In this document: positions 45,087-56,907 of the stretch, one piece after another
Numbering within the stretch: position 1 is the first letter of the stretch
Layout of the letters: each line of letters begins with the position of its first letter
DNA from: Narthecium ossifragum
Lineage: Eukaryota; Streptophyta; Magnoliopsida; Dioscoreales; Nartheciaceae
Length of the DNA stretch: 64,000 bases
Reading direction: 5' to 3'
Assembly (NCBI GenBank): GCA_963920575.1
Contig: OY986966.1
Coordinates: forward strand, 11,138,048-11,202,047
Made by a program: the position numbers and the translations under genes
Notes under the pieces: model-generated
What the model saw: only the letters and a program-made list of their open reading frames with translations
What the model was told of the DNA's origin: nothing
Databases searched by the model: none

Positions 45087-47499
45087 TGTGAGGACCTGTC
45101 CCTCCATTCCTGGGTCGACCGCCTGGGTCGGGCCCGTGGCTCGTTGTTGACCGCAAGGGCAATTTGGTAAATTGCGCCTTGTTGGTTTGTTTCACACCCG
45201 CGTGCGCACACAATGACCTTGTTTGTGTTAGTGCTTGATTAGAATGATTAGGTGGACCCGGGATCGGAAGATCCGAGCTTGGGCTTGCGTTTTAGCCCAA
45301 GTTTTGCCTTCTTGGCAAAGAGGATCGATCTCCTTATGAAGAAGATCGATCTTGTTGCTAAGAAGATCGATCCTATTTGAGTAAAGGATCGATCCTCCCC
45401 TTCCAGCAAGTCAGGGCAGTTGGGTTTGCGAGGACGGCCGTCGTGGCCGTAGCTCTCCTTTGTCAGAGGAGAGGTCTTCTCCCCCACCTTCCCCGACCTT
45501 CCCCCACCTTCCCCGGCCTTCCCCTACCTTCTCCTTCTCTTCTCTTCCTCTTCTTCCTTCTCTTATTCTCCCTTCTTTCTCTCTTCTTCCCGGTTCCGTT
45601 TTGCTCTGTTTTCCTTCCGGGGCAGCCATCTTCTTCTCCTTCGTTCTCCCTCCTCCGACCACCATTTTGGGTATTCTAAAGCTCGTTGGATCCGTGACAA
45701 CGAGAGGAAGATCCCTGAAGTGGTTTGGAACCGTGTTGGTGACCAACTGGCGAGGGATCAACCGAGGAATGCGCAGTCAGGTAGGTGTTCTACCTACATG
45801 AGTTAATTAATGGGTTTAGTTAGATCTAGCCGTTAGATCTTGATAAAATTATGTTGTTGGATGCATGTTGCCTATTATAATCTCTGATTTAAGTTTCATG
45901 AACTTTGGTTAAGATTTCAGTAGGATTTAAGCATGATAAATCTCGGATTTCCGGTTTTCTGCTGTTCTTGAAGAACAGCCGGCTTGCGGCGAGTTTTTCG
46001 GCTTATCCATGAATGATCTTGGATTTCTATGAGAAATACGAGTTATAGATCTGTGAGTCTACTTTCAAACCCAATTGATTTCATATTTTTCCGATTTTTC
46101 TACGAGTTTTGGTGATTTTTCTTCGAAGCTGTGTCAGAGCAGAGTTCTTGATGAACAGTGCCACGGATGATCCGTGGATCAACCGTCGCGGTCTCCACGG
46201 TCGACCGTCGCGGTGAACAGTGCCACGGATGATCCGTGGATCAACCGTCGCGGTCTCCACGGTCGATCGTGAGCCTGAAAAATAGCGAAATAGCCCCTCA
46301 CGGTCGATCCGTTGATCGACCGTCAACCTTAGATTCTTCACGGTCGATCCGTTGATCGACCGCCAGCCTTGAATAGCGTTTTTAGTGGTTTTAAATGGTG
46401 TTTTAATATAATATTTTATGTTCGAAGTTTTCAGGGTTGCTTCCCGTTGCAGGAGTCCGCGGTCGACGGTCGCGGTACCGTCGTAATGCCGGGACCCGCT
46501 GCGGATCGGCTGGCAGCGGTTGGTAGTACCGCTGCAGCGATCCTATTGGACTTATATGCTGCTTTGTCATACTGTTGCATGCTTATTTCTCTTGCTTGTG
46601 TATGTTCATAGCATGCATTCCCTGTTGTGCATTAGTTGCATAAGGTTAGGGCGTGGGTGATTTGTGGATCGCCGTCCCGAGGCTGGAAGCTCGGATTTAG
46701 CCCTAGGACCGGGTTTGGGTAGTTAGGACTCGGTTCGAATTGTGGTATCCAGTCAAAATTGATGATAGGCTTAGATGACTGGTACACATGTTGCTTGATG
46801 ATGATAGAGGTCGTGTCGGCTTTCAGTCAGGTGTTGAGGATGCCACCGGTGGCGGGTCTTGTTGTTTGGGCAGTGTCCGTTCCTTCCAGCAGGGGATCTG
46901 TGTGGGCCCATGGCGAGTTGGGTGACCACAGCTGACACCCTGCGACACTAGGTGTATCCAGGATGGGCCCAGTCCATTGGGGTGACCATGGCTGGATATG
47001 TCTAGAGATCACCGGTGAAGGGTAATGGGACCCTTGTAGCTTACTCGAGTCTGGCTTGAGGGCGACACTGTTGCGTTTCCCTCTTCCTTCTGTGTGACGT
47101 AGTGTAGAACCCTACTGAGCTTTATGCTCACTCCTACCCGGGCTGCGTTTTGCAGGTGCAGGCACTAGCTCTTGTTCAGTAGCCCCTACCGGGCAGGTGT
47201 TTGGTGGCGCGGCGGCGTCTGGCGGGGTTTGAGGACCGGTGATTATCATTCTACACTTTTGTTATAGTTAGTCTCATACGGGAGTATGATGTATAAACTG
47301 TTGTAACCCCCTTTTGAGGTTTTGGATTATTATATTATAATTGTTGAGGTTTAAATTTGTTGTAATATTCAGGGTTACTTATGAATTGAATTATGAAATC
47401 AGTAAATTGGGGGAACCCCTCGCCTTTATTTCCGCATTTAGTTAGGTTCTGGTTCGCGTCGCCCTGCCCGGTTGGGCTTTCGCGGGTCGGGGCGCGACA
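45087..47499 (+). repeat. Element KJ 3' LTR
   Basis: 2413 bp, TGTGAGGACCTGTCCCTC...GGTCGGGGCGCGACA. It has AAGATCGATCTT palindromes in U3 (45322-45395), a C/T-rich stretch (45470-45660) and an array of a different flavour, CGGTCGATC, at 46150-46350. The mixed flavours suggest a recombinant LTR. Confidence 0.92.
46150..46350. repeat. CGGTCGATC/GATCCGTGGATC palindrome array in KJ 3' LTR
   Basis: A ~53-bp unit (GTGCCACGGATGATCCGTGG..., 46158 and 46216) is duplicated. Two CACGGTCGATCCGTTGATCG hairpins follow at 46298 and 46338. Confidence 0.85.
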
Positions 47500-47504
47500 C
47501 ATGA

Positions 47505-48469
47505 ACCCTCGGGAATGCTTAGAATAAATGGGCCATGGGTTATGCCCTTGATCCTTTATCGTTTTGTGGTTAACCGGGGGAGTCATGAACCCTCGGGAAT
47601 GCTTAGTATAAATGGGCCATGGGTTATGCCCTTGATCCTTTATCACTTTGTGGTTAACCGAGTGAGTCATGGACCTCGGGAATGTTTAGTATAAGCGGGC
47701 CGTAAGTATGCCCTTTGATTGTTGCTTGTTTATACTGTTGCATGTATTGTTGTTAGTGCTGTTAGCCTACTGTTTGGGGTAGTGTTAGCTCTGTTGCTTG
47801 GAGTGCTGAGACTTGGTTGTCATAACCACGGTTGCTTCGTAAAGTGTGGAGGTCCCGCTTGGGGAGGGGTGTCCTACAGGTATCGTCATGTCCACCCTGT
47901 CTTAGGGAATGTCGGAGAGCGTCCACCCTTGAACAGTGGCTGTCGGAGGGACCTACTTTGGACAGGTACCCTTCGGGTTATTGACGGGATTTATGGGGTC
48001 CTTGATAGGCCTCGGTACTTGGCACAGAGTTAGTTTAGTTACAGTTTCCCCTTCCTTGTGTGTGACGTAGAATAGAACCCTACTGAGCTTAGTGCTCACT
48101 CCTACCCGGGCGGCGTTTGCAGGTGCAGGTACCAGCTCCCCTTCGGTGGGCCCCAGTTTCCCGTCCTACGGTGGCGCGTCGACGTCAGGACATGTTTGAG
48201 GGCCAGGATGGTTTCTGCTGTGCCTTCTAGAAGACTACTGATGATGTAACCCCCTTTTGAGTTTTGTAGCATCTTTTGTATTTGAGGACTGTTTATGTAA
48301 ATCTTGTTGTAACTCTGTGTTATATACAGTTTTGTAATAATAGGAGTTGTTAGATTTACTTCTGTCCTCTTACTGCTTGTTGTAACTGTTTTCGCCAGTT
48401 GCTGTTTGTAGATGTAGGAACCCCCCTCGTGTCCCGGTCCGGAAGGGTTTTCTGGGCCGGGGCGCGACA
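47505..48469 (+). mobile_element. LTR H, last part, with 84-bp tandem repeats
   Basis: Completes LTR H after element KJ and ends GGGCCGGGGCGCGACA. At 47505, 47589 and 47673 the 84-bp block beginning ACCCTCGGGAATG is repeated; the third copy is partial and diverged. Related blocks occur in pairs in LTRs B and L. No internal region follows, so H is probably a solo LTR. Confidence 0.87.
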
Positions 48470-48983
48470 GACTGGTACTCGCGGGATAGGGTGTCACGTG
48501 TAATCTCCGGGGAGTACACGTCCAAGAACATCGCCCTGAACTCCTCCCACAGTGGCACCTCTCGGTCATTGGTGTGCTGGGCGGTGCACCACCAGTCAAG
48601 GGCGTCTCCGTCAAATTGAAACGCCATGATTGTGACCCTGATCCGGTCATCCTCGACGAAGAGAGCATCTAGGACGCGCGCGACTCCCTTGAGCCAGCCA
48701 TCCACTGCTGTCGGATCTCCAGTCTCACCACTGAACCTAGGCGGGTTCAGTCGCTAAAAATCTATCATGACCGCCTCAGTGGTTTGCCAGAGTCGACAGG
48801 AGCGAGGACCCTCTCCTCAGCGAGAAAGGCCTCTTCATGTTCGATCAAAACCGTTACTGGTCATGGCGCAACCTGCCTAGCTCAGACCGCCCTGATTGGA
48901 ACCTCACTGTCCGGTCGGGTGGGTCGACCGGGTCGTGCCCCACCTCGATCAACAACCGAAGGTCGGTCTCGAGCTCCCAACAT
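48470..48983 (-). pseudogene. Element E gag N-terminal part
   Basis: A gag start (MLGARDRPSVVDRGG at 48983) is followed by an in-frame stop. In another frame, from 48705, the capsid reads DGWLKGVARVLDALF, FDGDALDWW, LWEEFRAMFLDVY and LSREYQS. It keeps the two Trp codons that are stops in element C. It is interrupted by LTR H at 48470 and continues at 35661. Confidence 0.88.
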
Positions 48984-49169
48984 CTACAACATCCACAACA
49001 ACAATGAGCGCCCACTCGTCAGAAACCGCAACACAAGACAGCAAAGCCAAAAAGCAAAAGCACAACACATCACAAAAGACTATGCACGGATGTTGTAGAC
49101 ATAGAACTATCCCATCCCATGCTCAATCTCAATCGAATCATGATCTTATCCCTGGGACCTATAGCCTAA

Positions 49170-49181
49170 GCTATGATACCA
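49170..49181 (-). other. Primer-binding site of element E (one mismatch)
   Basis: TGGTATCATAGC on the minus strand, one base from TGGTATCAGAGC, 3 bp inside the 5' LTR start at 49185. Confidence 0.75.
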
Positions 49182-49184
49182 AGT

Positions 49185-50207
49185 TGTAGCGCCCCGACCC
49201 GCGAAAGCCCAACCGGGCCGGGAAACGCGAATCAGAACCTAACTAAATGCGGAAAATTTTTTGTGAGGGTTCCCTCTAATCTACTGGTTTCCCTGAGCAA
49301 TCCCCGCAACCACCCTCATTTAAGCATATAATAAAAAAACCTCAACAAATAATATAAAAACTAAAGATTTAAGTCTCCAATTCTTCGAAGAGGGGAAATT
49401 TATACATTTACACTACTGTAGGAGGCTAACTATAACAAAAAGGGTTTAGCTGATGATCACCACTCCTCAGACACCGCCAGACACCATCGTGTCGCCAAAC
49501 ACTTGCCCGTTTAAAGTGACAGAAGAGGAGCTAACGCCTGCACCTGTAAAACGCAGCCCGAATAGGAATGAACAACTAAGCTCAGCATGGAAAGTACACT
49601 ATGACTCACACAAAGGAGGAGGGAACACAACAGTGTCGCCCTCAAGCAAGGCCTGGGTGTATCACAGGGGCCCTATAACCCCACCGCGTGTCCCTAAGGG
49701 GCCTCAGTCATGGTCTCTCAGACGAATTGGTCACATACTAGGTCACCCTCAGTAAGCAAGAAACCAACATTGCTAGCAGGAACCGAGACGGCCGTCTCAC
49801 AAGCAGGAAAACCGACACTGCTGGGTAGGCACAACCTCTACCCAAGAGACAAAGAGAACCGGACATCAGCTACACCTTAGTACCCAACTCGAAGCCGACA
49901 CGACCTCTGAACCTCAAACAACAAGTATGCAAGTCATCTAAACCTATCATTCAGATCGACTGAATACTACTATCCAACCTGGACCACGCTACCCAGCCAC
50001 GGTCCTAGAGCTAAATTCGAGCTCCCCAAGATCTCGGATTGGCGACACCACGAATCGCCTACGCCCTAACCTAATGCATCTAATACACAATCATATGAAT
50101 GTTATGAACACACGCAGGAAATTAGGTAAGCATGCAACACATGTGATGATGTAAAGCAGGGTCTGGGCTCGGCACGCTGCCGGCCCGGGTTTGTGAGCAG
50201 GTAAGTA
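49185..50207 (-). mobile_element. Element E 5' LTR, first part
   Basis: TGTAGCGCCCCGACCC at its inner end, with the conserved 'aagcccaaccgggccggg' block. It is interrupted at the AAGTA target (50203-50207) by solo LTR F and resumes at 55341. Confidence 0.9.
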
Positions 50208-50440
50208 TGTAAGGACATGCCCCACTACTCCTGGGTCGACCACTTGGGTCAGGCCCGTGGCCCGTTGTGGACCGCAAGGGTAATTTGATAAATTACGTCT
50301 TATCGGTTTATTTCACACCCACGTGTACACACACTGACCGTGTTTGTGTAAATGTCTATTTAGAACGTTTAGTGGACCCGGGATCGAAAGATCCAGACTT
50401 GAGCTTGTGTGCTAGCCCAAGTCTAGTTTCTGGACCTAGG

Positions 50441-50632
50441 TGATCGATCTTCCCTTGCTGGAAGGATCGATCATCTAGACTAGATGATCGATCATCCCTC
50501 ATGGGAAGGATCGATCATTGAGTGATGATCGATCGTCCCTCGATGGAAGGATCGATCATCTGATGCCAGAGAGTTGTGATCGTTATGAAGGATCGATCAT
50601 TCCTCCTTGAATGATCGATCATTCATAGTCGG
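50441..50632. repeat. ATGATCGATCAT palindrome array, U3 of LTR F
   Basis: GATCGATC cores at about 50442, 50465, 50486, 50509, 50527, 50550, 50591 and 50612, mostly in pairs 21-23 bp apart with self-complementary spacers such as ttcccttgctggaag. Confidence 0.92.
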
Positions 50633-50642
50633 TTCATTTGTC

Positions 50643-50649
50643 TATATAA
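50643..50649 (+). promoter_or_regulatory. TATA box of LTR F
   Basis: TATATAA about 10 bp after the last U3 palindrome and before the CGGACGCG block shared with LTRs B, C and E. Confidence 0.55.
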
Positions 50650-50989
50650 CGGACGCGACTTTCTTCTTTCAATCCTTTTGAAATCCGCGTTCTTGAGCTC
50701 AGATCTGGCGGGATTTGGAAGGGATTGAAGGCGATCGTTGGCTTGGCATCTGGGATTGAAGCTGCTCTAGTCTAGGTAGGGATCCTACCTACTTGCTTTT
50801 CCAGTTTTGTGAGTTTTGAGTTGTTTGTGGTTTGTTTTGCTTAGATCTCGCTGCATGTTTGATGGTTTTTTGCATGCTTACCGGTTTTGGACTCATGGTC
50901 CTTCGTACTACCAGATCCCAAGGTTTTGTGGGATTTGGTAGAGTTTTCTGACGGTATTTCTCGTCGACCGGTGGCTGGAGAACCAATCA

Positions 50990-51215
50990 GGATCGATCAT
51001 TCTGGAGGAATGATCGATCTTCCTGGGTTGGTCATGCCTAGCCCGAGAAGGATCGATCATCTGGTTGGAGATGATCGATCATGTTCCTTGGCTAGCATGG
51101 GGGAGTCCTTGGATCGATTTTCTTAGAGGGAGGATCGATCCTTTGTAGTGTGATAGGGGCTGAATCTTCCCATTTATAAGGGTGATCGATCCTTCTTCTG
51201 GAGAGGATCGATCCC
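50990..51215. repeat. ATGATCGATCAT palindrome array, leader of LTR F
   Basis: Pairs near 50992/51011, 51051/51073, 51114/51134 and 51184/51207, the same flavour as the U3 array. They lie about 340-570 bp downstream of the TATA box, so the RNA would contain them. Confidence 0.9.
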
Positions 51216-51358
51216 TCGTGTGCAGCGAAGAGTTTTCAATGGTTTTTGCCCGCGGGGCTTCATTATGCGGTTTTCTTATCGCCTTATAAACTGGTACATA
51301 TCCTTAAGCATGTTAGCCCTATAATGAAGGGTAATGGTGAACCGGGAGAGTGATGACT

Positions 51359-54169
51359 TGTGAGGACCCGTTCCTCCAATCCGATCTGACCGCGGTAGGT
51401 CGAGGGTCTGGTTTTGTGGTTTGGCTTGGTTGGCCTTGGTTTGCGATCAGTTGAGCGTATCGTTGCTTTTGGACTCCCAAGGGTAATTTGGTAAATTGCG
51501 CCTTGGTGGTCGGTTTCACACCCGCGTAGTGCACACACAGCCTTGATTGATGTACGTGATTGAATAGATCTAGTAGGAGCGTTCGCGATCGTCAGATCCG
51601 GATAAGATCACGACTTGGAGCCAATTCGGATCCAGTACGATCAGTTGGCTCGTCAGAACCGGCTAAGCCACTTAAGTGTCTTAACCCTCTTTTCTCTCTC
51701 CTGCTTACTTTCTCTCTCTTTCCCTCTCTCTCTTTCTTTTCCTTTCCTTTTCTTTTCTTTCTCTTTCTTTCCTTCTTTTCCTCTTCCCTGCCATCTCGTG
51801 CCCGACCCTTACCCCTCTTCCTTCCCTTTCTTCCCCAGCGCTGGCTTCCTCCTTCTCCGGCCATCTTCCCCGACGACCAGAAGCGGCGGCGACGGTCCCC
51901 CTTCCCCTTCTCCTTCCCTTTCTCTCTCTCCCGTGGCTGTCTCTTCCTTCTCCGGCGACGGCAGCGGACGTGGGAGGACCCCCGGTGGCTCTCCGACGAG
52001 CTGGAGACGGCGGCGGCGACGTGGGACGGCGGATTAGCAAGGATTGGAGCTTGGATTTGCTTTTAAGGTAGAGTTTCTACCTAGATCTTTAGGATAAGCT
52101 AGATCTAGGGTTTTTATTGTTTGATCTATTGATTTCTATGTGCTAATTAGTCCCTCTAAGCATGCTTAACAACTGATCTAAGCTTGGTAGGATTTTATCT
52201 CGGATTTAAGCTGGATTTATACATGTTTTTACCGGATTTTATTGAAGCTCTGTTTTTCTGCGAGCTGAGCTGTTCTAGCTCCGATCTTGGCTCGTACGTG
52301 CATGATCTTGTTTGATCATCAACACGAGAGTTGTAGATCTTCGAATCTACTTTCAATTACCGCTGATTTCATAATTTTCGGACCTTTCTACGATTTATGG
52401 TGATTTTTCTTCGGATCTGCGACGAGACCGAAATTAGTGAATTGATTAGTGAATTCCGGGAAGATTAGCCATTAGATTAATCCAATTCTTGGGCTGCATG
52501 TTCCTAGTACGCTAATATACATTTTCCCAAGTTTGATTTCCAATTCGACGTCGTTTGGACGTCGAATTGATAAGATTTCATCGCCTCTAACTAGGGTTTA
52601 ATGTAGAAATCCAGAAATTAGCTTGTTAGTGGATTTTTGATATTTTATCGTGTTTAATTCTTCGGGTTTCATGTGATTGGTATTCCTAGAGATCTCGAGG
52701 GCTAGCATGTTCTAATTGGTGGTTTTTAGATGATTAATTGTTTGATTTTTCGGCATGTTTAGTTAGATATAAATCATCCTTGTTTAATCATCAATTAATT
52801 GCATGTCATGCTTATTTACATGTATACTTAGCTTGTGGTTGAACCAAGGGAGTCACACCCCTTGGGATGTTTAGATAATTTAACGGGCCAAAGGTGTGCC
52901 CTAGATTGTGTACACTATATTTATTGTTGTTGTTGTGACTGCGTGACCGGGGTTGTGTCCCCGTTGTAGAAATTGTGGTTGACGGCTGTGGACGTCGTTG
53001 TAATGCCGGAATTTTGTTTGAATGGGTTGTTGCTTGTTTACGGCCTGTGGGCGCCGTTATAATATTGGGTTACTGTAGTTTAAACCTTTATCTGCTTTAT
53101 GCATGTTTACCCTCTGGCAAGCTTGATGCTTCGCCTAGCCCGTGTATGTTGTCTTGGCATATTGTTGCATGCTGCTATTCCTGTATCCCTGTGCTTGAGC
53201 ATTGCATGCATATGTTTGCATTAGAAGCATCAGGCTAGGTGGTAGACGATGGATTCGATCGTCGGTCCGAGGTTCTCTGGTAACCCGGATCTAGCCCTAG
53301 GACCGGGGTTTGGGTAGTCAAGGATTAGGACGTGATTGTCATCAATGATTATGTTTGATATTATTCGAGGATTATTAGGTAGTCGGACTGGAATATTATA
53401 TTGTTTGAGGTTTAGAGGTCTTGTTGTTCTCCCAAGGCCAAGTGCTAAGGATGGTTGTCGGTGCCCCTGACTTGGTCCCCAGGCAGTGGCTTCCTGCTGG
53501 GTAAGGGTGATCCTACTGGTTCTGGTTCTCTGTTTCCTCCCAGCGTGTTTGGTTGATTTATCCCAGCGTGGTCGGTTGAGAAGAGTAGGATCCTTGGGGT
53601 AGTCGACAGGGGTTGTGGAACCCCGTGGCATTCCTTAGGCTTGAGCTGGGAGACAACACTGTTGTTGTTTTCCTCCCTTCTGTGTGTCGTAGAGTAGAAC
53701 CATACTGAGCTTTGTTCTTCACTCCTACCTGGGTTGCATCGACGATGCAGGTCGATGCAGTCCCTTCTTTTTCAGGTAGTTGCGGTGTTGGAGGCGGCAC
53801 TCCCCTTGGTGGTGCGTGAGATCGAGAATATCATCAGTTTATTCTGTTCAATTGATGTACAACTTTAAATGTATAAATTATAATCTAAAGGAGAAATGTA
53901 TTTGTATTTCAATTTGATGTAAATTGATCAGAGATTGCTGTACTTAGAGGACTTGAATCATTATTGTATCTTTTTAAAGTTAATTGAGTATCGTAATAGT
54001 TAATTTGTATTATGATTTGATGATAGGATAGTTTAAATTAATTATGAATATTATAATCATGCACCAGGTTTAAAAGTGATGTTTACAGGGGAGGCTCTCG
54101 CCGTTTGATTTTAGAGTTTAGGACCCTCACGTCCCGGTCCGGATGAGTTTTCTGGGTCGGGGCGTGACA
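51359..54169 (+). mobile_element. Solo LTR G
   Basis: TGTGAGGACCCGTTCCTC...GGTCGGGGCGTGACA, 2811 bp, TSD TGACT (51354-51358 and 54170-54174), no internal region. It has a long C/T-rich tract (51690-51960) and, unlike most copies, no GATCGATC array. Open frames over the C/T tract are low-complexity. Confidence 0.92.
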
Positions 54170-54174
54170 TGACT

Positions 54175-55335
54175 CCTGGGATGTTTAGAATAAGTGGGCG
54201 GGTAGACCTACAGCTTTCCTTAGCCTTGCATGTCGGCGTGTGCCGAGGGCTTATCTGTGTGGTTTGTTGGATGTTGTTCGCGAGGCTGGTTGCCGATGCA
54301 GGTTGCTGGTAAACTGGCTGGCAGTTGGTGGTGGCCACACTGCAGCAGTTCTTGACCTTAAATACCTGTTCACCACCCCGGGCCGGCAGGGTGCCGAGCC
54401 CAGACCTTGTTTTGTTATCATCACATATTATGCATGCTTATCTGTTTTATCTGCGTATGTTTATAGCATGCATTCTGGTTGCGCATTAGTTGCATAAGGT
54501 TAGGGCGTGGGCAATCTATGGTTCGCCGTCCCGAGGCTTGCATGCTCGGATTTAGCCTTAGGACCAGAGTTGGGTAGCTTGGTCCAGGTTTGAATGGTGG
54601 TTTACAGTCGATTTTGATGATAGGCCTAGATGACTCGTACACCTGTTGCTTGATGATTTTAGAGGTCGTGTCGGCTATAGCCGGGTGCTGAGGTGTAGCC
54701 GGTGTCCGGTGATCTACGACTCTTAAGTAGAGGGTGTGCCTACTCAGCGGTGTCATTTCCTGCCGGCAGTACTGGTTTCCTGCTTGTGAGTCTGCAGTGT
54801 TGGTTTCCTGCGTTCAGGGACACTCGGTGGGGTTATGGGGCCCCTGTGTACACCCAGGCCTTGCTTGAGTGCGACACTATTGTGTTTCCCTCTTCCTTCT
54901 GTATGTCGTAGTGTAGTTTCCCTGCTGAGCTTAGTGCTCATTCCTACTCGGGCTGCGTTTTGTAGGTGTAGGCGTTAGCTCCTCTTCGGTGGCCCCTACA
55001 GGGTAGTTGTTCGGCGGTGCGGCGACGCCTGGCGGAGTCTGAGGAGTGGTGATCTGTCCTTCCAGAACCCTAGTATAGTTAGCCTCCTACGGGAGAGTTT
55101 AAATGTTTGTACTTGATCTTTCCCTCTTCAAGGTTTTGTATATTTTATTTGGGATTTGTAATCTTCAGTTTGAGGTTTCTATAAATATTGTTTTGTTAAT
55201 TGAGGGTGTTTTGATGAATTGCTTAGGGAGACTATAGGTTAGAGGGAACCATCGTCAAAAAAAATTTCCGTAGTGTGTTAGGTTCCGATTCGCATCGCCC
55301 GACCTGGTTGGGCTTTCACAGGTCGAGGCGCGACA
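54175..55335 (+). mobile_element. Solo LTR F, second part
   Basis: Completes F after G: conserved 'gggctgcgttttgtagg', 'cctcctacgggag' and 'cctggttgggctttcac' blocks, ending GGTCGAGGCGCGACA. Confidence 0.9.
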
Positions 55336-55340
55336 AAGTA

Positions 55341-56639
55341 AGTCAAGGAACTACTGCAGTGGTGCCAGCCAGTTCACTGAGAGAAACCTGCAACGGGAAG
55401 CAACCCCAACAAACACAGCTATCAATACAAGATAACTATGCCCTCGGCTCACGCTGGCATGCGAGGCTAAGGAAAGCAGGAGGGCAACCGACCCGTTTAT
55501 TTCTACACATCCCGGGAGTCATTACTCTCCCGGTTTACCACTACCCCTCAATATGGGGCTAACATGCTTAACCATATATATAATGTATAAAGCGATAGAA
55601 AAAACCCGTACATGCAAAGCCCCGCGGGCAAGAACCGATCAAAACACCTCCCTGCCACCAAAATGATTGATCATTTCCTCGATCTTCTTTAGTGAACCAG
55701 GAGCACCGTCTCGGACAAGAAAAAAAGGATCGATCATCCCGCTTGGATGATCAATCATCTACGTGACCCGGGACCCTATCTATGCTAGCCAAGAAAATGA
55801 TCGATAAATCTCCACCATATGATCGATTATGCACGAGCCAGGCATGACGTCCCAAGAATGATCGATCATTTCTAAAGAATGATCGATCTTGATGGGTTCT
55901 CCGGCCAACCGGAGAAAGAAAATACCGTCGAAAAACTCTATCAAACCCCGCAAAACCCTGGGATCTGGTAGTACGAAGGACCACGAGTCCAAAACCGATA
56001 CTTGCACTGAAAACCAACATGCATACAAGTAGATCTCCTCTAAAGAAACACAGGAAAACCCAAAGCTTCCAAAAACCGGATTCTTGGTAGGTGAGATCCC
56101 TACCTAAACTAGAGCAGCTTCAATCGGCGCTGCTAAGCCTACAATCGTCCTTAATCTCCTTCAAAATCTCGCCGGATTTGAGCCCAAGAATGACAGATTT
56201 CAAAAGGGATTGAAGAAGGGGTGACGTCCGTTTTATAGACGGACGAACCGCCTTATGAATAATCGATCATTCTGCAAGAAATGATCGATTCTTTATGACG
56301 AAACACTTTGACTTCCACACACCAAATGATTGATCTTCTAGCAAGGAATGACCGATCATTTAGGTGCAGAAAGCTAGACTTGGGCTAGAACGCAAGCCCA
56401 TGCCCGGATCTTCCGATCCCGGGTCCACCTAACCATTCTAATCAAACATTATCACAAACACGGTCAGTGTATGCACACGCGGGTGTGAAACAAACTGACA
56501 ATGCGTAATTTACCAAATTGCCCTTGCGGTCCACAAAACAATACGATCCATCGGATTGCGCGCTCGACGCGAAACAAGCAAACGAGCCACGGACCCGACC
56601 CATACGGTCGACCCAGGAGTGGAGGGACAGGTCCTCACA
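55341..56639 (-). mobile_element. Element E 5' LTR, second part
   Basis: Resumes after F and ends AGGGACAGGTCCTCACA at 56639. Palindromes of ATGATCGATCAT flavour occur at 55663-55893 (leader) and 56260-56361 (U3), on either side of a minus-strand TATAAAA at 56231-56237. Solo LTR F, of the same subtype, sits inverted inside this LTR. Confidence 0.9.
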
Positions 56640-56790
56640 AAACTCTCCTCTTCTTCCCAGATAAAGCTTCCTCCAAGGACTTGGCCTCCACCTCTGCTAG
56701 ATCATCACTCCCGACCTCACTCCAAACTTCTTCCTCCCCTAGCTCTTCCTCATCCACATCTGAGAGCATTTCCAAGCATAGTAAAGCTTC
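56640..56790 (-). pseudogene. LINE ORF1 C-terminal fragment
   Basis: The minus strand holds an open frame of about 50 codons, very acidic and ending in a basic run (KSLEEALSGKKRRV). It reads directly towards the ORF2 start at 34255 once element E is removed. An acidic ORF1 tail is plausible for plant L1 LINEs, but the match is by position and composition rather than by a recognised domain. Confidence 0.5.
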
Positions 56791-56800
56791 ATATGCGGGA

Positions 56801-56907
56801 AATAATATGTAGTATCATATTATTAAGTAATTGATTAAAGCCAAGTTGAATATTATATGCATTATCATACAATTAATTAAACTACCAATATGTCCCATAA
56901 GAAATTC
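56801..56907. repeat. ~107-bp direct repeat, left copy
   Basis: AT-rich segment with 'tatcatattattaagtaatt' and 'tgaatattatat', closely matched at 59278-59389. Together they flank the foldback element, the hAT element and the kelch fragment. Confidence 0.85.

Larger units (their letters stand above)
39720..47499 (+). mobile_element. Element KJ: full-length LTR element with degenerate interior
   Basis: A rightward element of 7780 bp, bounded by a perfect TSD CATGA (39715-39719 and 47500-47504). The 5' LTR is 39720-40855 (rearranged), the PBS 40859-40870, the interior 40871-45086 and the 3' LTR 45087-47499. The comparable LTR parts (40131-40855 against ~46760-47499) differ at only a few positions and one short deletion, so insertion was recent. 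Yet only the end of integrase and the chromodomain are recognisable as good coding sequence. Confidence 0.92.
50208..51358 (+). mobile_element. Solo LTR F, first part
   Basis: It starts TGTAAGGACATGCCCC, a diverged family start, and runs to the TGACT target of LTR G. It resumes at 54175 and ends at 55335. Outer TSD AAGTA (50203-50207 and 55336-55340). Its palindrome arrays are ATGATCGATCAT type on both sides of a TATA box at 50643. Confidence 0.9.

Noticed and set aside
51560..52066. Long frames over 51560-52066 on both strands
   Set aside because: They come from the C/T-rich tract of solo LTR G and are low-complexity.
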